Of a DNA stretch of 64,000 bases, positions 23,722-31,516 are shown one piece after another. Location of the stretch: the NCBI RefSeq assembly GCF_013337765.1, contig NZ_VBSB01000004.1, forward strand, positions 1 through 64,000, read 5' to 3'. The notes beneath the pieces are model-generated. The model saw only the letters and a list, made by a program, of their open reading frames with translations. It did no database searches and was not told the DNA's origin. The position numbers and the translations under genes were made by a program. How positions within the stretch are numbered: position 1 is the first letter of the stretch; the number at the start of each line of letters is the position of its first letter. Source of the DNA: Mycolicibacterium sphagni (GTDB lineage Bacteria; Actinomycetota; Actinomycetes; Mycobacteriales; Mycobacteriaceae).

Positions 23722-24419
23722 CCGCATCCTCGGTCAACCGCGCCGACAGCCCGGTCGGGCTAGAGGACCACCACGAGCAGTCGCGACTGGCGCAACGCCG
23801 CGCCGACAAATGGATGATCGTTGGTGCCGCCCTGATGGGGATGTGGGCACCCGGCCTGATCGGATTTCCGATCTTCATGCGCGGAGTCTGGTTGCAGCGC
23901 CAGGCTTTACGATCGGGACTGTCGGTTCGGCCGATGATCGTCACGCTGATCGGCTACCTGGTGCTGATCGACGGGGCGCTCAACAGCCTGGGCTGGGCGC
24001 TGGATCTCGTCGCCAATCACACCTTGATCAACCGGGTGTTGATGGTGGGTTGGGGCGCCATGTTCGACGCCGGCTACTTCTGGCATTACAACGAACTCTG
24101 GATCGGCGGTGCGGCAGGCCCTGGTGAAAAGGCCTGGGTCGCTGGGCTGATCCTCACTGTCTTCGCCATGCGCTGCGCCGCCGCGATCGGGTTTCTGCAG
24201 ATGAAGCGGTGGGGCCACCAGTGGATGATCGTGACCTGCTGGATGGGCCTGGTGATCTGGTGCGGCTACGTGTTCAACATGACGATGTACGCCGATGTCC
24301 GCTACGCCGGAGTGATATTCCCGGTGATCGGCTGGTGGCTCTACGACATCTTCTACATAACCCCGTTCCTCGCGATCCCGTATCTACACACGGTGAACCG
24401 CGAAATCTTCTCCGACTGA
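23718..24419 (+). CDS. multi-span membrane protein B, paralogue of the 20444 gene
   Basis: 233 residues from GTG 23718, overlapping the preceding stop by 4 bases. Collinear with membrane protein A. The two share long near-identical stretches, for example [32 protein letters not shown] and [17 protein letters not shown]. They differ mostly in the N-terminal tail and the first two helices. It keeps the [12 protein letters not shown] motif with in-membrane Asp, His and Glu. Retention of two copies flanking the NorD/NorQ pair suggests non-redundant subunits of one complex. No known family recognised. Confidence 0.8.
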   Translation: MTASSVNRADSPVGLEDHHEQSRLAQRRADKWMIVGAALMGMWAPGLIGFPIFMRGVWLQRQALRSGLSVRPMIVTLIGYLVLIDGALNSLGWALDLVANHTLINRVLMVGWGAMFDAGYFWHYNELWIGGAAGPGEKAWVAGLILTVFAMRCAAAIGFLQMKRWGHQWMIVTCWMGLVIWCGYVFNMTMYADVRYAGVIFPVIGWWLYDIFYITPFLAIPYLHTVNREIFSD

Positions 24420-24429
24420 AGGGATTTCC

Positions 24430-24834
24430 GTGACAATCACCGAAGAGACGGCCGAGGACCTTCCGCCGGGCACCACACCGTATTACGCCAGGATACACAG
24501 GTGGATCAAACGTGCGGTGCTGGTGTGCTTGGTCGCCCTCGTCGTCGAGGGCGCGTTCACCTTGCCATTCATGGCGATCTATTACGGGTACCCGACGTTG
24601 AGCCTCACCGAGATCTGCAGTGAGCTGCTGAAGGTCCGCTACTCCGACGACACCCTGGAGTGCAAGTACCCGTACCCGCCACTGGGTCCGCCCGAGGGCG
24701 CCGAGGGTAAAGACACCGCCCAGGATCAGTGGGGTATCCAGCCGATACCGAAGTACCACCGGATCGGGTTCCGCGAACTCGTGCGCATCCACGACGAACG
24801 GATCGCGCGGCAGGCCCAGCAGGCTGGGCACTGA
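24430..24834 (+). CDS. one-span membrane protein with polar C-terminal domain, last gene of the NorDQ-type operon
   Basis: 134 residues from GTG 24430, preceded by GAAGGG. One membrane helix at about 27-52 ([20 protein letters not shown]), then about 80 polar residues with two Cys (EICSEL and LECKYPYPP), Pro-rich stretches and an Arg/His-rich end ([14 protein letters not shown]). The two Cys could form a disulfide if the domain is outside, or bind metal. It lies 10 bases after membrane protein B and closes the operon. Family not recognised. Confidence 0.7.
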   Translation: MTITEETAEDLPPGTTPYYARIHRWIKRAVLVCLVALVVEGAFTLPFMAIYYGYPTLSLTEICSELLKVRYSDDTLECKYPYPPLGPPEGAEGKDTAQDQWGIQPIPKYHRIGFRELVRIHDERIARQAQQAGH

Positions 24835-24854
24835 CCGAAAGTATCGTTGCCAGG

Positions 24855-25370
24855 GTGGTCGAAGTCCGGGTTGCTACAGCCGACGACGCGATGGCCATGG
24901 CGCGCGCACACGTGCGGTCCTGGCAGGCCGGCTACCGAGGTCTCATCGCAGCGGACTATCTCGACGGGTTGCGGCCCGCCGAGTGGGCGAGGCGGTACAG
25001 CTTCGATCCAGAACGCAGCGGGCGGCACACCCTCGTCGCGGTTGACGGTGACGTGCTGTGCGGGCACGTCACCTTCGGAGGATCACGAGACGACGAGCTG
25101 GCCGACAGCGCTGAGGTGTGGGCGCTGTATGTCGACCCGCCACGGTGGGGCACCGGGATCAGCAGTGCGCTCATGCTTGCCGCGTGTGCCAGCTTGGCCA
25201 AGGCCGGCCACGAACACGCGTTCCTCTGGGTGCTTTCCACGAATGTGCGGGCTCGGCGGTTCTACGAACGGATGGGATGGACCGCCGACGGGTGCGAACG
25301 AACCGACGTCATCGGCGGCACAACTGTCGACGAGGTCAGGTACGTGACCTCGTTAGGGCGCCACCCGTAG
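24855..25370 (+). CDS. GNAT-family N-acetyltransferase
   Basis: 171 residues from GTG 24855. Standard GNAT features: VRVATADDAMAMARAHVRSW at the N terminus, AEVWALYVDPPRWGTGISSAL (motif A, the acetyl-CoA loop is RWGTGI) at about 92-112, and HAFLWVLSTNVRARRFYERMGW (motif B). The substrate cannot be deduced. The start lies 20 bases after the NorDQ-type operon, so read-through is possible. The 3' end overlaps the convergent gene by 18 bases. Confidence 0.85.
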   Translation: MVEVRVATADDAMAMARAHVRSWQAGYRGLIAADYLDGLRPAEWARRYSFDPERSGRHTLVAVDGDVLCGHVTFGGSRDDELADSAEVWALYVDPPRWGTGISSALMLAACASLAKAGHEHAFLWVLSTNVRARRFYERMGWTADGCERTDVIGGTTVDEVRYVTSLGRHP

Positions 25371-26018
25371 GACGCCCGACCGGACGAGCGCTTGGACGAC
25401 GCCGACCTTCTCGTCATCGGTGAGATCGCCCGGCAGTTCGCGGACGTAGAAGTCGCGGGTTCGGGCGATGAAATCGACGGCGTCGCGGGCCAGCGCATCG
25501 ACGTAAAGCACCGCGGCTCCAGTGCCGTCGATCAATCGGACGGTGTGGTAGTCCGAATCCGCTATCAGGATTCCGGCGCCGTCGTTGATGACCCGCCTCG
25601 ACGGCACGACGCTGGTGTCGTCGTACCAGACAGCCGGCAACGGCTGCCCGAACAGTTCCTGATACCGCTGCTCAAAGTCGTTGAATGAAGCGACTTTCAG
25701 CAGCGACACTGCGGCGGTCGCCCGATCGTCGACCGGTGAATGGTGCAGGTAGTCGCCGAAATAGCAGTGACCGTACTCGGTGTACTCGGCGGTGAACAGG
25801 ATGAACGTGTGCCATGCCGCGTCGACCATCGCCGAATGCATGCCGAACGACATCCCCGGAGTTGCCGCACACAGCACCAGGTATCGCTTGGCTTCGGTGA
25901 AGAGTTGTTCTGCCGCCGCCGCGGTGTCGACGACGCGATCCTTCAGCAGTCGATCAACGACGTAGGGCGCGCTGAACGCCAGCGCGCCCTCGAGCCGGGC
26001 CTCCAGTGTCGTGGACAT
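25353..26018 (-). CDS. glycine-rich-domain (GRDP/DUF1399-like) protein
   Basis: 221 residues. The central segment MVDAAWHTFILFTAEYTEYG, followed by HCYFGDYLHHSP (about 64-95), matches the WH..H/T..Y..FG...HH pattern of the DUF1399/GRDP-like family. That family's function is largely undefined. N-terminal helices (about 1-55) precede it and the C-terminal half is mixed alpha/beta. ATG 26018 follows directly after the stop of a 43-residue gene (TAG then ATG), so the two are coupled. The conserved His and Cys could bind metal. Confidence 0.65.
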   Translation of the reverse strand: MSTTLEARLEGALAFSAPYVVDRLLKDRVVDTAAAAEQLFTEAKRYLVLCAATPGMSFGMHSAMVDAAWHTFILFTAEYTEYGHCYFGDYLHHSPVDDRATAAVSLLKVASFNDFEQRYQELFGQPLPAVWYDDTSVVPSRRVINDGAGILIADSDYHTVRLIDGTGAAVLYVDALARDAVDFIARTRDFYVRELPGDLTDDEKVGVVQALVRSGVLRVAP

Positions 26019-26150
26019 CTACCGAGCCCGGGCAAAGCACAGCGCGTCGTGGGCCTTGTTGATGCACATCTGACCGGCGGCGCGTCCGGTGCTGGTGATG
26101 GTGAGCCGGCCGACGTTCACGGTCTTCCTGGTGGTTTCCGCATTGCTCAT
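26019..26150 (-). CDS. 43-residue peptide coupled to the GRDP-like gene
   Basis: Starts MSNAETTRKTVNVGRLTITS at ATG 26150, after an excellent GGAAGGAG 10 bases upstream, and ends with CINKAHDALCFARAR before TAG. It has two Cys, no signal peptide and no membrane segment. Its stop is immediately followed by the ATG of the GRDP-like gene. It could be a small subunit, a regulator or a peptide substrate. I know of no matching family. Confidence 0.6.
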   Translation of the reverse strand: MSNAETTRKTVNVGRLTITSTGRAAGQMCINKAHDALCFARAR

Positions 26151-26318
26151 GTGACTGCTCCTTCCAGCTGCTGGGCGGCCCGTCGCCGCCCAGGATTGGA
26201 ATAAGTGTTGCGCGTGTCACAGACCCCGGCTATCCGCCGGTCGGACTGTCTGGCGGCTGAATCGGCTGTCCACCAATCGGCTGACCCACGGCACCGCCGA
26301 CCAATAGAGTCGACGTCG

Positions 26319-27101
26319 ATGAGCGGATGGATTGTCAGCCGTATCCCGCCGGGGCTGCTTCTCGTTGGCCTGATCGTGGTCGTCGCTGGGGGAGCGGTGC
26401 TCCTCGTCAGGTGGATCCGGGGACGATTCCCGGCGTTGACGCGTGACGAACACAATGACGTCATCAAGTTCACCTACAGCTTCATCGGCTTCATCTACGC
26501 CTTCTTCATCGGTTTCATCGTCTCGTCGATGTGGGGGCAGACCAACACCGCCGATGCCAACGCTCAGGCCGAAGGGGCCGCCGCCGTCGAAATGGCCAGG
26601 AATGTCGATGTTTTCGACAAGCCCGACGCCGACCGCATAAGGCAGGCTCTGCTCGGCTACGAGAAGGCGGCGATCGCTGAGTGGGACGGTGGCCTTGACG
26701 CTCGCTTGCCGGAGGCTGACGCCGCGCTGGCGCAGCTGTCGGCGGCCTACCATCAGGTCAACGCGACGGACGACAGTCAGAGGAGCATTCTTGCGACGTC
26801 GAATGCCAACCTCGACAAGATAAGTCAGGCCCGCACCATCCGGCTACTCACCGCCCGCGAGGACACCGGGCCGCCGTGGCCGTTGTGGGCGGTCATCTTT
26901 TTGACCAGCGCAATGGTGCTCGGCACCGTTGTCATCTACGGGGTCGAGAAGGCCGGGATGCACTACCCGATGGTGGCGATCGTCGGCCTGATCGTTGCGA
27001 CCAATCTGTTCCTGATACTCGAGCTGTCCCATCCGTTCGTCGGGGGCATCTCGGTAACGACCGATCCGCTGCACGAGGTGGTTGCGGTCCTCAATCGGTA
27101 G
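26319..27101 (+). CDS. DUF4239-type membrane protein
   Basis: 260 residues. A TM helix at about 9-31 and a second region at about 46-72 (FTYSFIGFIYAFFIGFIVSS) are followed by a long soluble helical segment (about 75-185), then two C-terminal TM helices (about 190-212 and 218-238). This arrangement fits the DUF4239 family (bestrophin-like appearance, function unknown). ATG 26319. Convergent with the TetR gene downstream, overlapping by 11 bases. Confidence 0.7.
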   Translation: MSGWIVSRIPPGLLLVGLIVVVAGGAVLLVRWIRGRFPALTRDEHNDVIKFTYSFIGFIYAFFIGFIVSSMWGQTNTADANAQAEGAAAVEMARNVDVFDKPDADRIRQALLGYEKAAIAEWDGGLDARLPEADAALAQLSAAYHQVNATDDSQRSILATSNANLDKISQARTIRLLTAREDTGPPWPLWAVIFLTSAMVLGTVVIYGVEKAGMHYPMVAIVGLIVATNLFLILELSHPFVGGISVTTDPLHEVVAVLNR

Positions 27102-27699
27102 CTGCTCGCGGCGCCAGCGCCGGACCGATCCACCGGTGCAGGTAAGCGCGAAGTTCCGCGCCACTGCGCGGCGGGTCCGGTGGCGCGATGACCATCGACT
27201 GGATCGTCCGCAACAGCAGTTCGAGAAGTTCGTCGATCATGGGATCGTCGAAGCCGAGTTGGTCCCAGTCGATCTGGGCGTGGTGCAGTACCGCCCGGCA
27301 GCGTGCGATCACATCGGGCGTCAGCATCGCCCGACTGAACATGTTGGAGCGGTCATTGGCCAGCAGCAGGGCCAGCTGAGGCTCCTGCGGAAGGCGCTCG
27401 ATGATGTAGGCGACGACCTCGACGAGCTGCCCGGTCACGTCCATGTCCGCGACGACCCGGTCGATCTGGGCGACGAAACCGCCGAGCGCGGACTCTGCGG
27501 CGGCGGCGAACAGTTCATCGGTTCCGGTGAAGTAGCGATACACGGTCCGGCGGGTGATGCCCAGCTCGTCGGCGATATCCGACACGGTGGTCTGTGCGGC
27601 CCCCCGCCGGTCGACCAGGCGCAGCGCGGCGTCGACGATCCGCGTGCGCGCCTCCGCGTCGTCGGCGGGCGGTGAACCGCCCCAACCTTTTCGCGCCAT
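27091..27699 (-). CDS. TetR-family transcriptional regulator
   Basis: 202 residues from ATG 27699 (MARKGWGG); the frame extends further but GGAAGAG favours this start. The HTH is at about 20-66: RTRIVDAALRLVDRRGAAQT, TVSDIADELGITRRTVYRYF, TGTDELF. The C-terminal half has the larger TetR ligand domain. An inverted repeat 46 bases upstream (27745-27767) is a likely autoregulatory operator. Divergent neighbour genes are not obviously enzymatic, so the target pathway is unclear. Confidence 0.9.
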   Translation of the reverse strand: MARKGWGGSPPADDAEARTRIVDAALRLVDRRGAAQTTVSDIADELGITRRTVYRYFTGTDELFAAAAESALGGFVAQIDRVVADMDVTGQLVEVVAYIIERLPQEPQLALLLANDRSNMFSRAMLTPDVIARCRAVLHHAQIDWDQLGFDDPMIDELLELLLRTIQSMVIAPPDPPRSGAELRAYLHRWIGPALAPRAATD

Positions 27700-27744
27700 C
27701 AGTCTTGACTCTTCCGTCCGATTGCTCCATGTCATTCACACATG

Positions 27745-27767
27745 ACACACAAGTGAGCATTGTGTGT
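27745..27767. promoter_or_regulatory. probable TetR operator
   Basis: ACACACAA at 27745-27752 and TTGTGTGT at 27760-27767, perfect 8-bp arms with a 7-base spacer, upstream of the TetR gene start at 27699. It lies between this gene and the 3' end of the DUF1398 gene, so autoregulation is the simplest reading. Confidence 0.6.
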
Positions 27768-27794
27768 AATGACTACGACGGAGGCGTGATGTGG

Positions 27795-28280
27795 CTACCG
27801 AGCCTTCTGGTGCGACGCCTCGAGCGGCTCGAGCTCGTCTTCGGTTAGCGGAGTCTCGGAAATAGTCACTGCCGCATACTCTTCGACGTACGTCTCGTCG
27901 TCTCGCCCGAAGTAGGTGCATGTGCGGTCGTCGAGGGCCACCACCCAACGAACAACACCTGCCCGCCACGCCGCCTCGGCGAACTGGGGGAAGGTGGTCT
28001 GTCCGGCCTGGTCGGCCCGGAGTGCGGCGACCAATCCGGCGCTGTCGAAGGGCGGCACCTCAGCCATGCCCTGAAACAGCGGAGTGTCCTGGATGACGAC
28101 TGGGCCGAGTTCGGTTTCGTACCGACTCTGCATCGCCGGCAGCCACCACGTGTTGGTCCGGACACCCGCTCGGCGCAGGCTTTCCGCGAGATACGGAAAT
28201 CCCTGTATGACAGGTCGGTTGGCCATCGCAGTGCGCAGAACGACGGTCAGATTCCTCAGGGCCGGGCTTCCGGGTAGCAT
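27795..28280 (-). CDS. DUF1398-family protein
   Basis: 161 residues from ATG 28280. The family pattern is clear: PYLAESLRRAGVRTNTWWLP, TELGPVVIQDTPLFQGMAEV, FDSAGLVAALRADQAGQTTF, FAEAAWRAGVVRWVVALDDR and TCTYFGRDDETYVEEY. Cytosolic, function unknown. Divergent from a MarR gene. A TGACAA-N4-TTGTCA palindrome and a further TGACAACAT half-site in the shared promoter indicate that MarR controls both genes. Confidence 0.75.
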   Translation of the reverse strand: MLPGSPALRNLTVVLRTAMANRPVIQGFPYLAESLRRAGVRTNTWWLPAMQSRYETELGPVVIQDTPLFQGMAEVPPFDSAGLVAALRADQAGQTTFPQFAEAAWRAGVVRWVVALDDRTCTYFGRDDETYVEEYAAVTISETPLTEDELEPLEASHQKAR

Positions 28281-28298
28281 GACAACATAAAACCGGAG

Positions 28299-28314
28299 TG
28301 ACAATGTGTTGTCA
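28299..28314. promoter_or_regulatory. MarR operator in a divergent promoter
   Basis: TGACAA-TGTG-TTGTCA, a perfect 6-4-6 palindrome 15 bases upstream of the marR-type gene start and 19 bases from the divergent DUF1398 start. A further TGACAACAT half-site lies at 28280-28288. Confidence 0.65.
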
Positions 28315-28328
28315 ATGATTGGAGGCTC

Positions 28329-28751
28329 ATGGGCGACGCGATGGCGTTACTGGTCGCCGACGTCTTCGAGCTCGCCGGTCTTCTGCGACGTTCGGGGGAA
28401 GCGATGGCGGTAAGCGAAGGGCAGACGCAGGCGCGTTGGCAACTCCTCAGCGTGGTCTCCGATGAAGCACTGACCGTGCCGCAAGCGGCTCGTCGCCTCG
28501 GTGTGACGAGGCAGGCGGTTCAGCGCATCGCCAACGAACTCGTACGCGATGAACTGGTTGAACTCGACTCAAACCCTGACCATCGGACCTCACCGCTGCT
28601 GAGCCTCACCGACGACGGCCGTCGCGTCCTGAGCCGCATCAACAAGCTCGCTGCGCGTGAGAACAACCGTCTCGTCCAGTCGATCGGCGCCGACGTCATG
28701 CGGTCCACCCACCAGGGGGTGCGCCGCTTGACTGCGGTCCTGAAGGGTTAG
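28329..28751 (+). CDS. MarR-family transcriptional regulator
   Basis: 140 residues. The winged helix is at about 35-95: ARWQLLSVVSDEALTVPQAA, RRLGVTRQAVQRIANELVRD, then the wing LDSNPDHRTSPLLSLTDDGR. Flanking helices form the dimer interface. ATG 28329 has GGAGG four bases upstream. Probably represses itself and the divergent DUF1398 gene in response to a small molecule. The stop overlaps the stop of the convergent secreted-protein gene. Confidence 0.9.
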   Translation: MGDAMALLVADVFELAGLLRRSGEAMAVSEGQTQARWQLLSVVSDEALTVPQAARRLGVTRQAVQRIANELVRDELVELDSNPDHRTSPLLSLTDDGRRVLSRINKLAARENNRLVQSIGADVMRSTHQGVRRLTAVLKG

Positions 28752-29299
28752 CGCGCGCCGCCGCCCACTTCGGCGGGCAGTGGCGGTGGCAGCGGTGTCG
28801 TCGACGTCGGGGTGGTGCTGGTCGGCGTGGCCGACGTCGTGGGTGCCGATGACGACGTCGGGGCGGCCGACGATGACGTCGACGACTGAGCTTGGGGACC
28901 GTGGAAATCCACCCACGACTCCTTGCGGACCACACTGCCGCCGGAGCTGACCACCAGCGCGCTCGAGCTCACGGTGTAGGTGATGCCGTCGTTGACCGCG
29001 GTGTACGAGCCGCCCCCGGCACTGGACGCGGAGAGAACGAGCTTTGCGCCATCGCGCACCCGCACGCCGCGGTACTGGTACCCGCCGGACGACGTCTTGC
29101 AGATCGCAACCCGTGAGCTGTCAGTGCTACCGAACAGCACGGCCGCGTCCGAACACCGCGCCGTCGAGTCGAGATAACCCTGTGAATCGAAGGCCGGGGC
29201 AGCACCGGCCTGCGGCAATGCGGTCAAGAGCAGCGCGGAACAGGCCGCAGCCGCCGCTATGCCTGCGGCGCGGATCGCTAGAGAGGACACTCCATCCAC
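28748..29299 (-). CDS. secreted protein with Ser/Thr/Pro-rich tail
   Basis: 183 residues from GTG 29299 (or GTG 29290). Signal sequence at about 4-33 (IRAAGIAAAAACSALLLTAL) with cleavage near AGAAPAF. The mature domain (about 35-130) has two Cys (ARCSDAA and AICKTS) and a beta-rich segment. The last 50 residues are Ser/Thr/Pro repeats (TSSSAPTTSATPTSTTP), a probable O-mannosylated linker as in other mycobacterial exported proteins. A protein O-mannosyltransferase is encoded at 59310. Function unknown. Confidence 0.75.
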   Translation of the reverse strand: MDGVSSLAIRAAGIAAAAACSALLLTALPQAGAAPAFDSQGYLDSTARCSDAAVLFGSTDSSRVAICKTSSGGYQYRGVRVRDGAKLVLSASSAGGGSYTAVNDGITYTVSSSALVVSSGGSVVRKESWVDFHGPQAQSSTSSSAAPTSSSAPTTSATPTSTTPTSTTPLPPPLPAEVGGGAR

Positions 29300-29467
29300 A
29301 ACACCACGGTGTGTGCGGGTGGGCGAGTGCCGATACCGAGAATCCACGCGATCGTTAGTTTCCTGAGACAGCGGCCAGGGCGTTTGTAGACAGATTTGCG
29401 ATTGTGTACTGTGACCGAGCGCACAGCCGGTATTGTCTGCGCGTCGTACCACCGTTGGGGGATTCAG

Positions 29468-30673
29468 ATGGAGTTTGGGATGCGAGATCGTGCACTGAAA
29501 GCACTGGCGACGGTCGTCTCGGCCGTCGCACTGTTCCTGATGTCGGCGCTGCCCGCCTGGGCTGCCGATTCGATCACCCTCACCTGGGTGCGCCACGGCG
29601 AGTCCTACGGCAACATCGCCGGCGCCGGGATCGACACGAAGGTGCCCGGTCCCGAACTCACCGAACTCGGGGAACAGCAGGCGGAGGCCATCGCCCAGCA
29701 GCTCAAAGACGGCGGCTACGACAGCATCTACGTCTCGGACATGATCCGCACCCATCAGACCGCCGCGCCGCTGGAAGCCCTCCTGCCGGGCCTGCCGGTA
29801 TCCGAGAAGTCCGGCATCCACGAGATCAGCGCGGGCATCTTCGAGGGATCTCCGATCGACAGCGGGCTCGGCCGTATCGGCTACTTCCTGATCCCGGTCG
29901 CCTGGACGCTCGGGCTGCGCAGCCTGCCCATCCCCGGTGGGGAGAATGGCAATGGGTTCGAGGCGAGGGTCAACAGTGTGATCGCCGACGTCATCGACAA
30001 CGGCTACACCAAGCCAGTGCTCTTCTCGCACGGCGCGACGATCATGGTGTGGACGATGATGAACGTCGACAACCCGGACATCATGCTGATGCTCACGCAC
30101 CCGCTGGGTAACACCGCCGTCGTGGTTGTGACGGGCAATCCGGACGACGGCTGGATGCTGCAGAGCTGGGATGGCGTTGCGGTCAGCCAGAATCCGTCGC
30201 TCGGCGGCCAGCTGTTCGTGAACCTCCGCAATCTGGTCGTGGCCCCGCAGGCCGCGGTCTACAACGTCGTGCAAGCCGTCAAGTCCGGCGATGTCACCAA
30301 GGTGGTGGCCGCCATCCGCGACGGTGTTGTCACCGTCGCCAAGGCCGGCGTCGACTTCGTCAAGGATTCGGTCACCGACATCGCGCAGGCGATCGCCGGT
30401 GCACTCCCGGGTGCCGCGGCGGCCAAACCCGCTGCCACCAAGGTCAAGTCGGCCGCGGCGACCGATGAGATCTCGAACGGTGCCACGGATCTGACCGACC
30501 GAAACAAGGCCGAGCCCGGCAAGGCCAGCGCTGCTGCCGGCCGCCGCGCCACCTCGTCACAGGCGGCGTCGGACTCCGATGGTCAGGGCGCGACCACCGG
30601 AAAGGCAGACGGGGGAGCCAAGAAGGGGACCGGCTCGAGCGGGCGGGCCAGCGCGCATAAAGTGGCTGCCTGA
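29468..30673 (+). CDS. exported histidine phosphatase (phosphoglycerate mutase-like)
   Basis: 401 residues from ATG 29468 (ATG 29480 is also possible). Signal peptide about 8-33 (ALATVVSAVALFLMSALPAW, cleavage after AWA). The histidine phosphatase domain (about 35-240) has the catalytic TWVRHGESYGN, then YVSDMIRTHQTA and LFSHGATIM (second catalytic His). The C-terminal 150 residues are an Ala/Val amphipathic region and a Lys/Ala/Ser/Gly tail, probably disordered. It should remove phosphate from an extracytoplasmic substrate. Monocistronic; a strong terminator follows. Confidence 0.85.
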   Translation: MEFGMRDRALKALATVVSAVALFLMSALPAWAADSITLTWVRHGESYGNIAGAGIDTKVPGPELTELGEQQAEAIAQQLKDGGYDSIYVSDMIRTHQTAAPLEALLPGLPVSEKSGIHEISAGIFEGSPIDSGLGRIGYFLIPVAWTLGLRSLPIPGGENGNGFEARVNSVIADVIDNGYTKPVLFSHGATIMVWTMMNVDNPDIMLMLTHPLGNTAVVVVTGNPDDGWMLQSWDGVAVSQNPSLGGQLFVNLRNLVVAPQAAVYNVVQAVKSGDVTKVVAAIRDGVVTVAKAGVDFVKDSVTDIAQAIAGALPGAAAAKPAATKVKSAAATDEISNGATDLTDRNKAEPGKASAAAGRRATSSQAASDSDGQGATTGKADGGAKKGTGSSGRASAHKVAA

Positions 30674-30676
30674 CAA

Positions 30677-30719
30677 GACAATTGGGTTCCCCCTCCACGC
30701 GGAGGGGGACCCAATTGTC
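30677..30719. terminator. bidirectional terminator hairpin
   Basis: GACAATTGGG at the left pairs with CCCAATTGTC at the right through a long stem (about 18 bp, one bulged T) around a 5-6-base loop. It spans the gap between the phosphatase stop (30673) and the O-methyltransferase stop (30718) of convergent genes. Confidence 0.8.
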
Positions 30720-31470
30720 AGCCCAGATACCGCGACTCGAGAACCAGATCGGGAATCAGGCTCTGGTATTCCATGTGGCTGCGGTGTTCGGTTGTCTCCC
30801 AGCCCTTGCCTTGCTGATCGCGCATATAGCCTCGGTACTTCGGGGAGCCCGGGAAGCCCACGTTGTCGGCCACGACGATGGCGCCGCGCCGTAGCCAGCC
30901 GCGCTCGACGATGCTGAGCAGATCAGTCAGATAGGCGTGCTTGTTGTGATCGATGAACAGGAAATCCAATGTGCCTGAGTCGAATCCGCACTCGTCACGC
31001 AGAACGTCGAGGGTTTGCCCGCCATCGCCGATCGTTCCCACCACACAGGTGATGCGTTCGTCCACGCCTGCATGTGCCCAAATCCGCCGGGCCACTGCCG
31101 CATTCGCCTCGGCCAGTTCGACGGAGACGATCCGGGCCGACGGCGCGGCGCGCGCGATCCGCAGCGCGCCGTACCCGCAGTAGGTGCCCAGTTCCAGTGC
31201 CAGCTGCGGATCGGCGCGGCGCACCGCCGCGTCGAGCACGGTGCCCTTCTCATCCCCGATATTGACCAGAAACGACTTCGCGTAGGCGTACTCGTCGATG
31301 GTGGCGAGCACGTCGTCGATGTCGCCGCGGCGGGCGTGTGCCTCGACATAATCGGCGGCTGCCGCCTCCCGGCCGTCACCGATCTGACCGGTTCTGTTGA
31401 AATTACGGATACCGATGCCGGTGCGGATCACCGACCATCGCAGCAGCGGGAAACGCTGGCCAAGCTTCAT
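30718..31470 (-). CDS. SAM-dependent O-methyltransferase (catechol-type)
   Basis: 250 residues. Class I methyltransferase: LALELGTYCGYGALRIAR (motif I, SAM binding, about 88-105), ARIVSVELAEANAAVARRI, then the metal-binding region TLDFLFIDHNKHAYLTDL (Asp plus His) and IVVADNVGFPG. These are typical of the Mg-dependent catechol O-methyltransferase group. Substrate unknown. ATG 31470. Divergent from the methyltransferase-like membrane gene, 46 bases apart. Confidence 0.88.
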   Translation of the reverse strand: MKLGQRFPLLRWSVIRTGIGIRNFNRTGQIGDGREAAAADYVEAHARRGDIDDVLATIDEYAYAKSFLVNIGDEKGTVLDAAVRRADPQLALELGTYCGYGALRIARAAPSARIVSVELAEANAAVARRIWAHAGVDERITCVVGTIGDGGQTLDVLRDECGFDSGTLDFLFIDHNKHAYLTDLLSIVERGWLRRGAIVVADNVGFPGSPKYRGYMRDQQGKGWETTEHRSHMEYQSLIPDLVLESRYLG

Positions 31471-31516
31471 GTCTCCACGCTACGTTGTGCTCGGGAATGC
31501 CACTGAAGAGGTTTGT

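Noticed and set aside
29300..30274. N-terminal extension of the Ser/Thr-rich secreted protein, opposite the phosphatase
   Set aside because: The extension overlaps a well-supported phosphatase gene and places the signal peptide in the interior. GTG 29299 or 29290 gives a normal exported protein.
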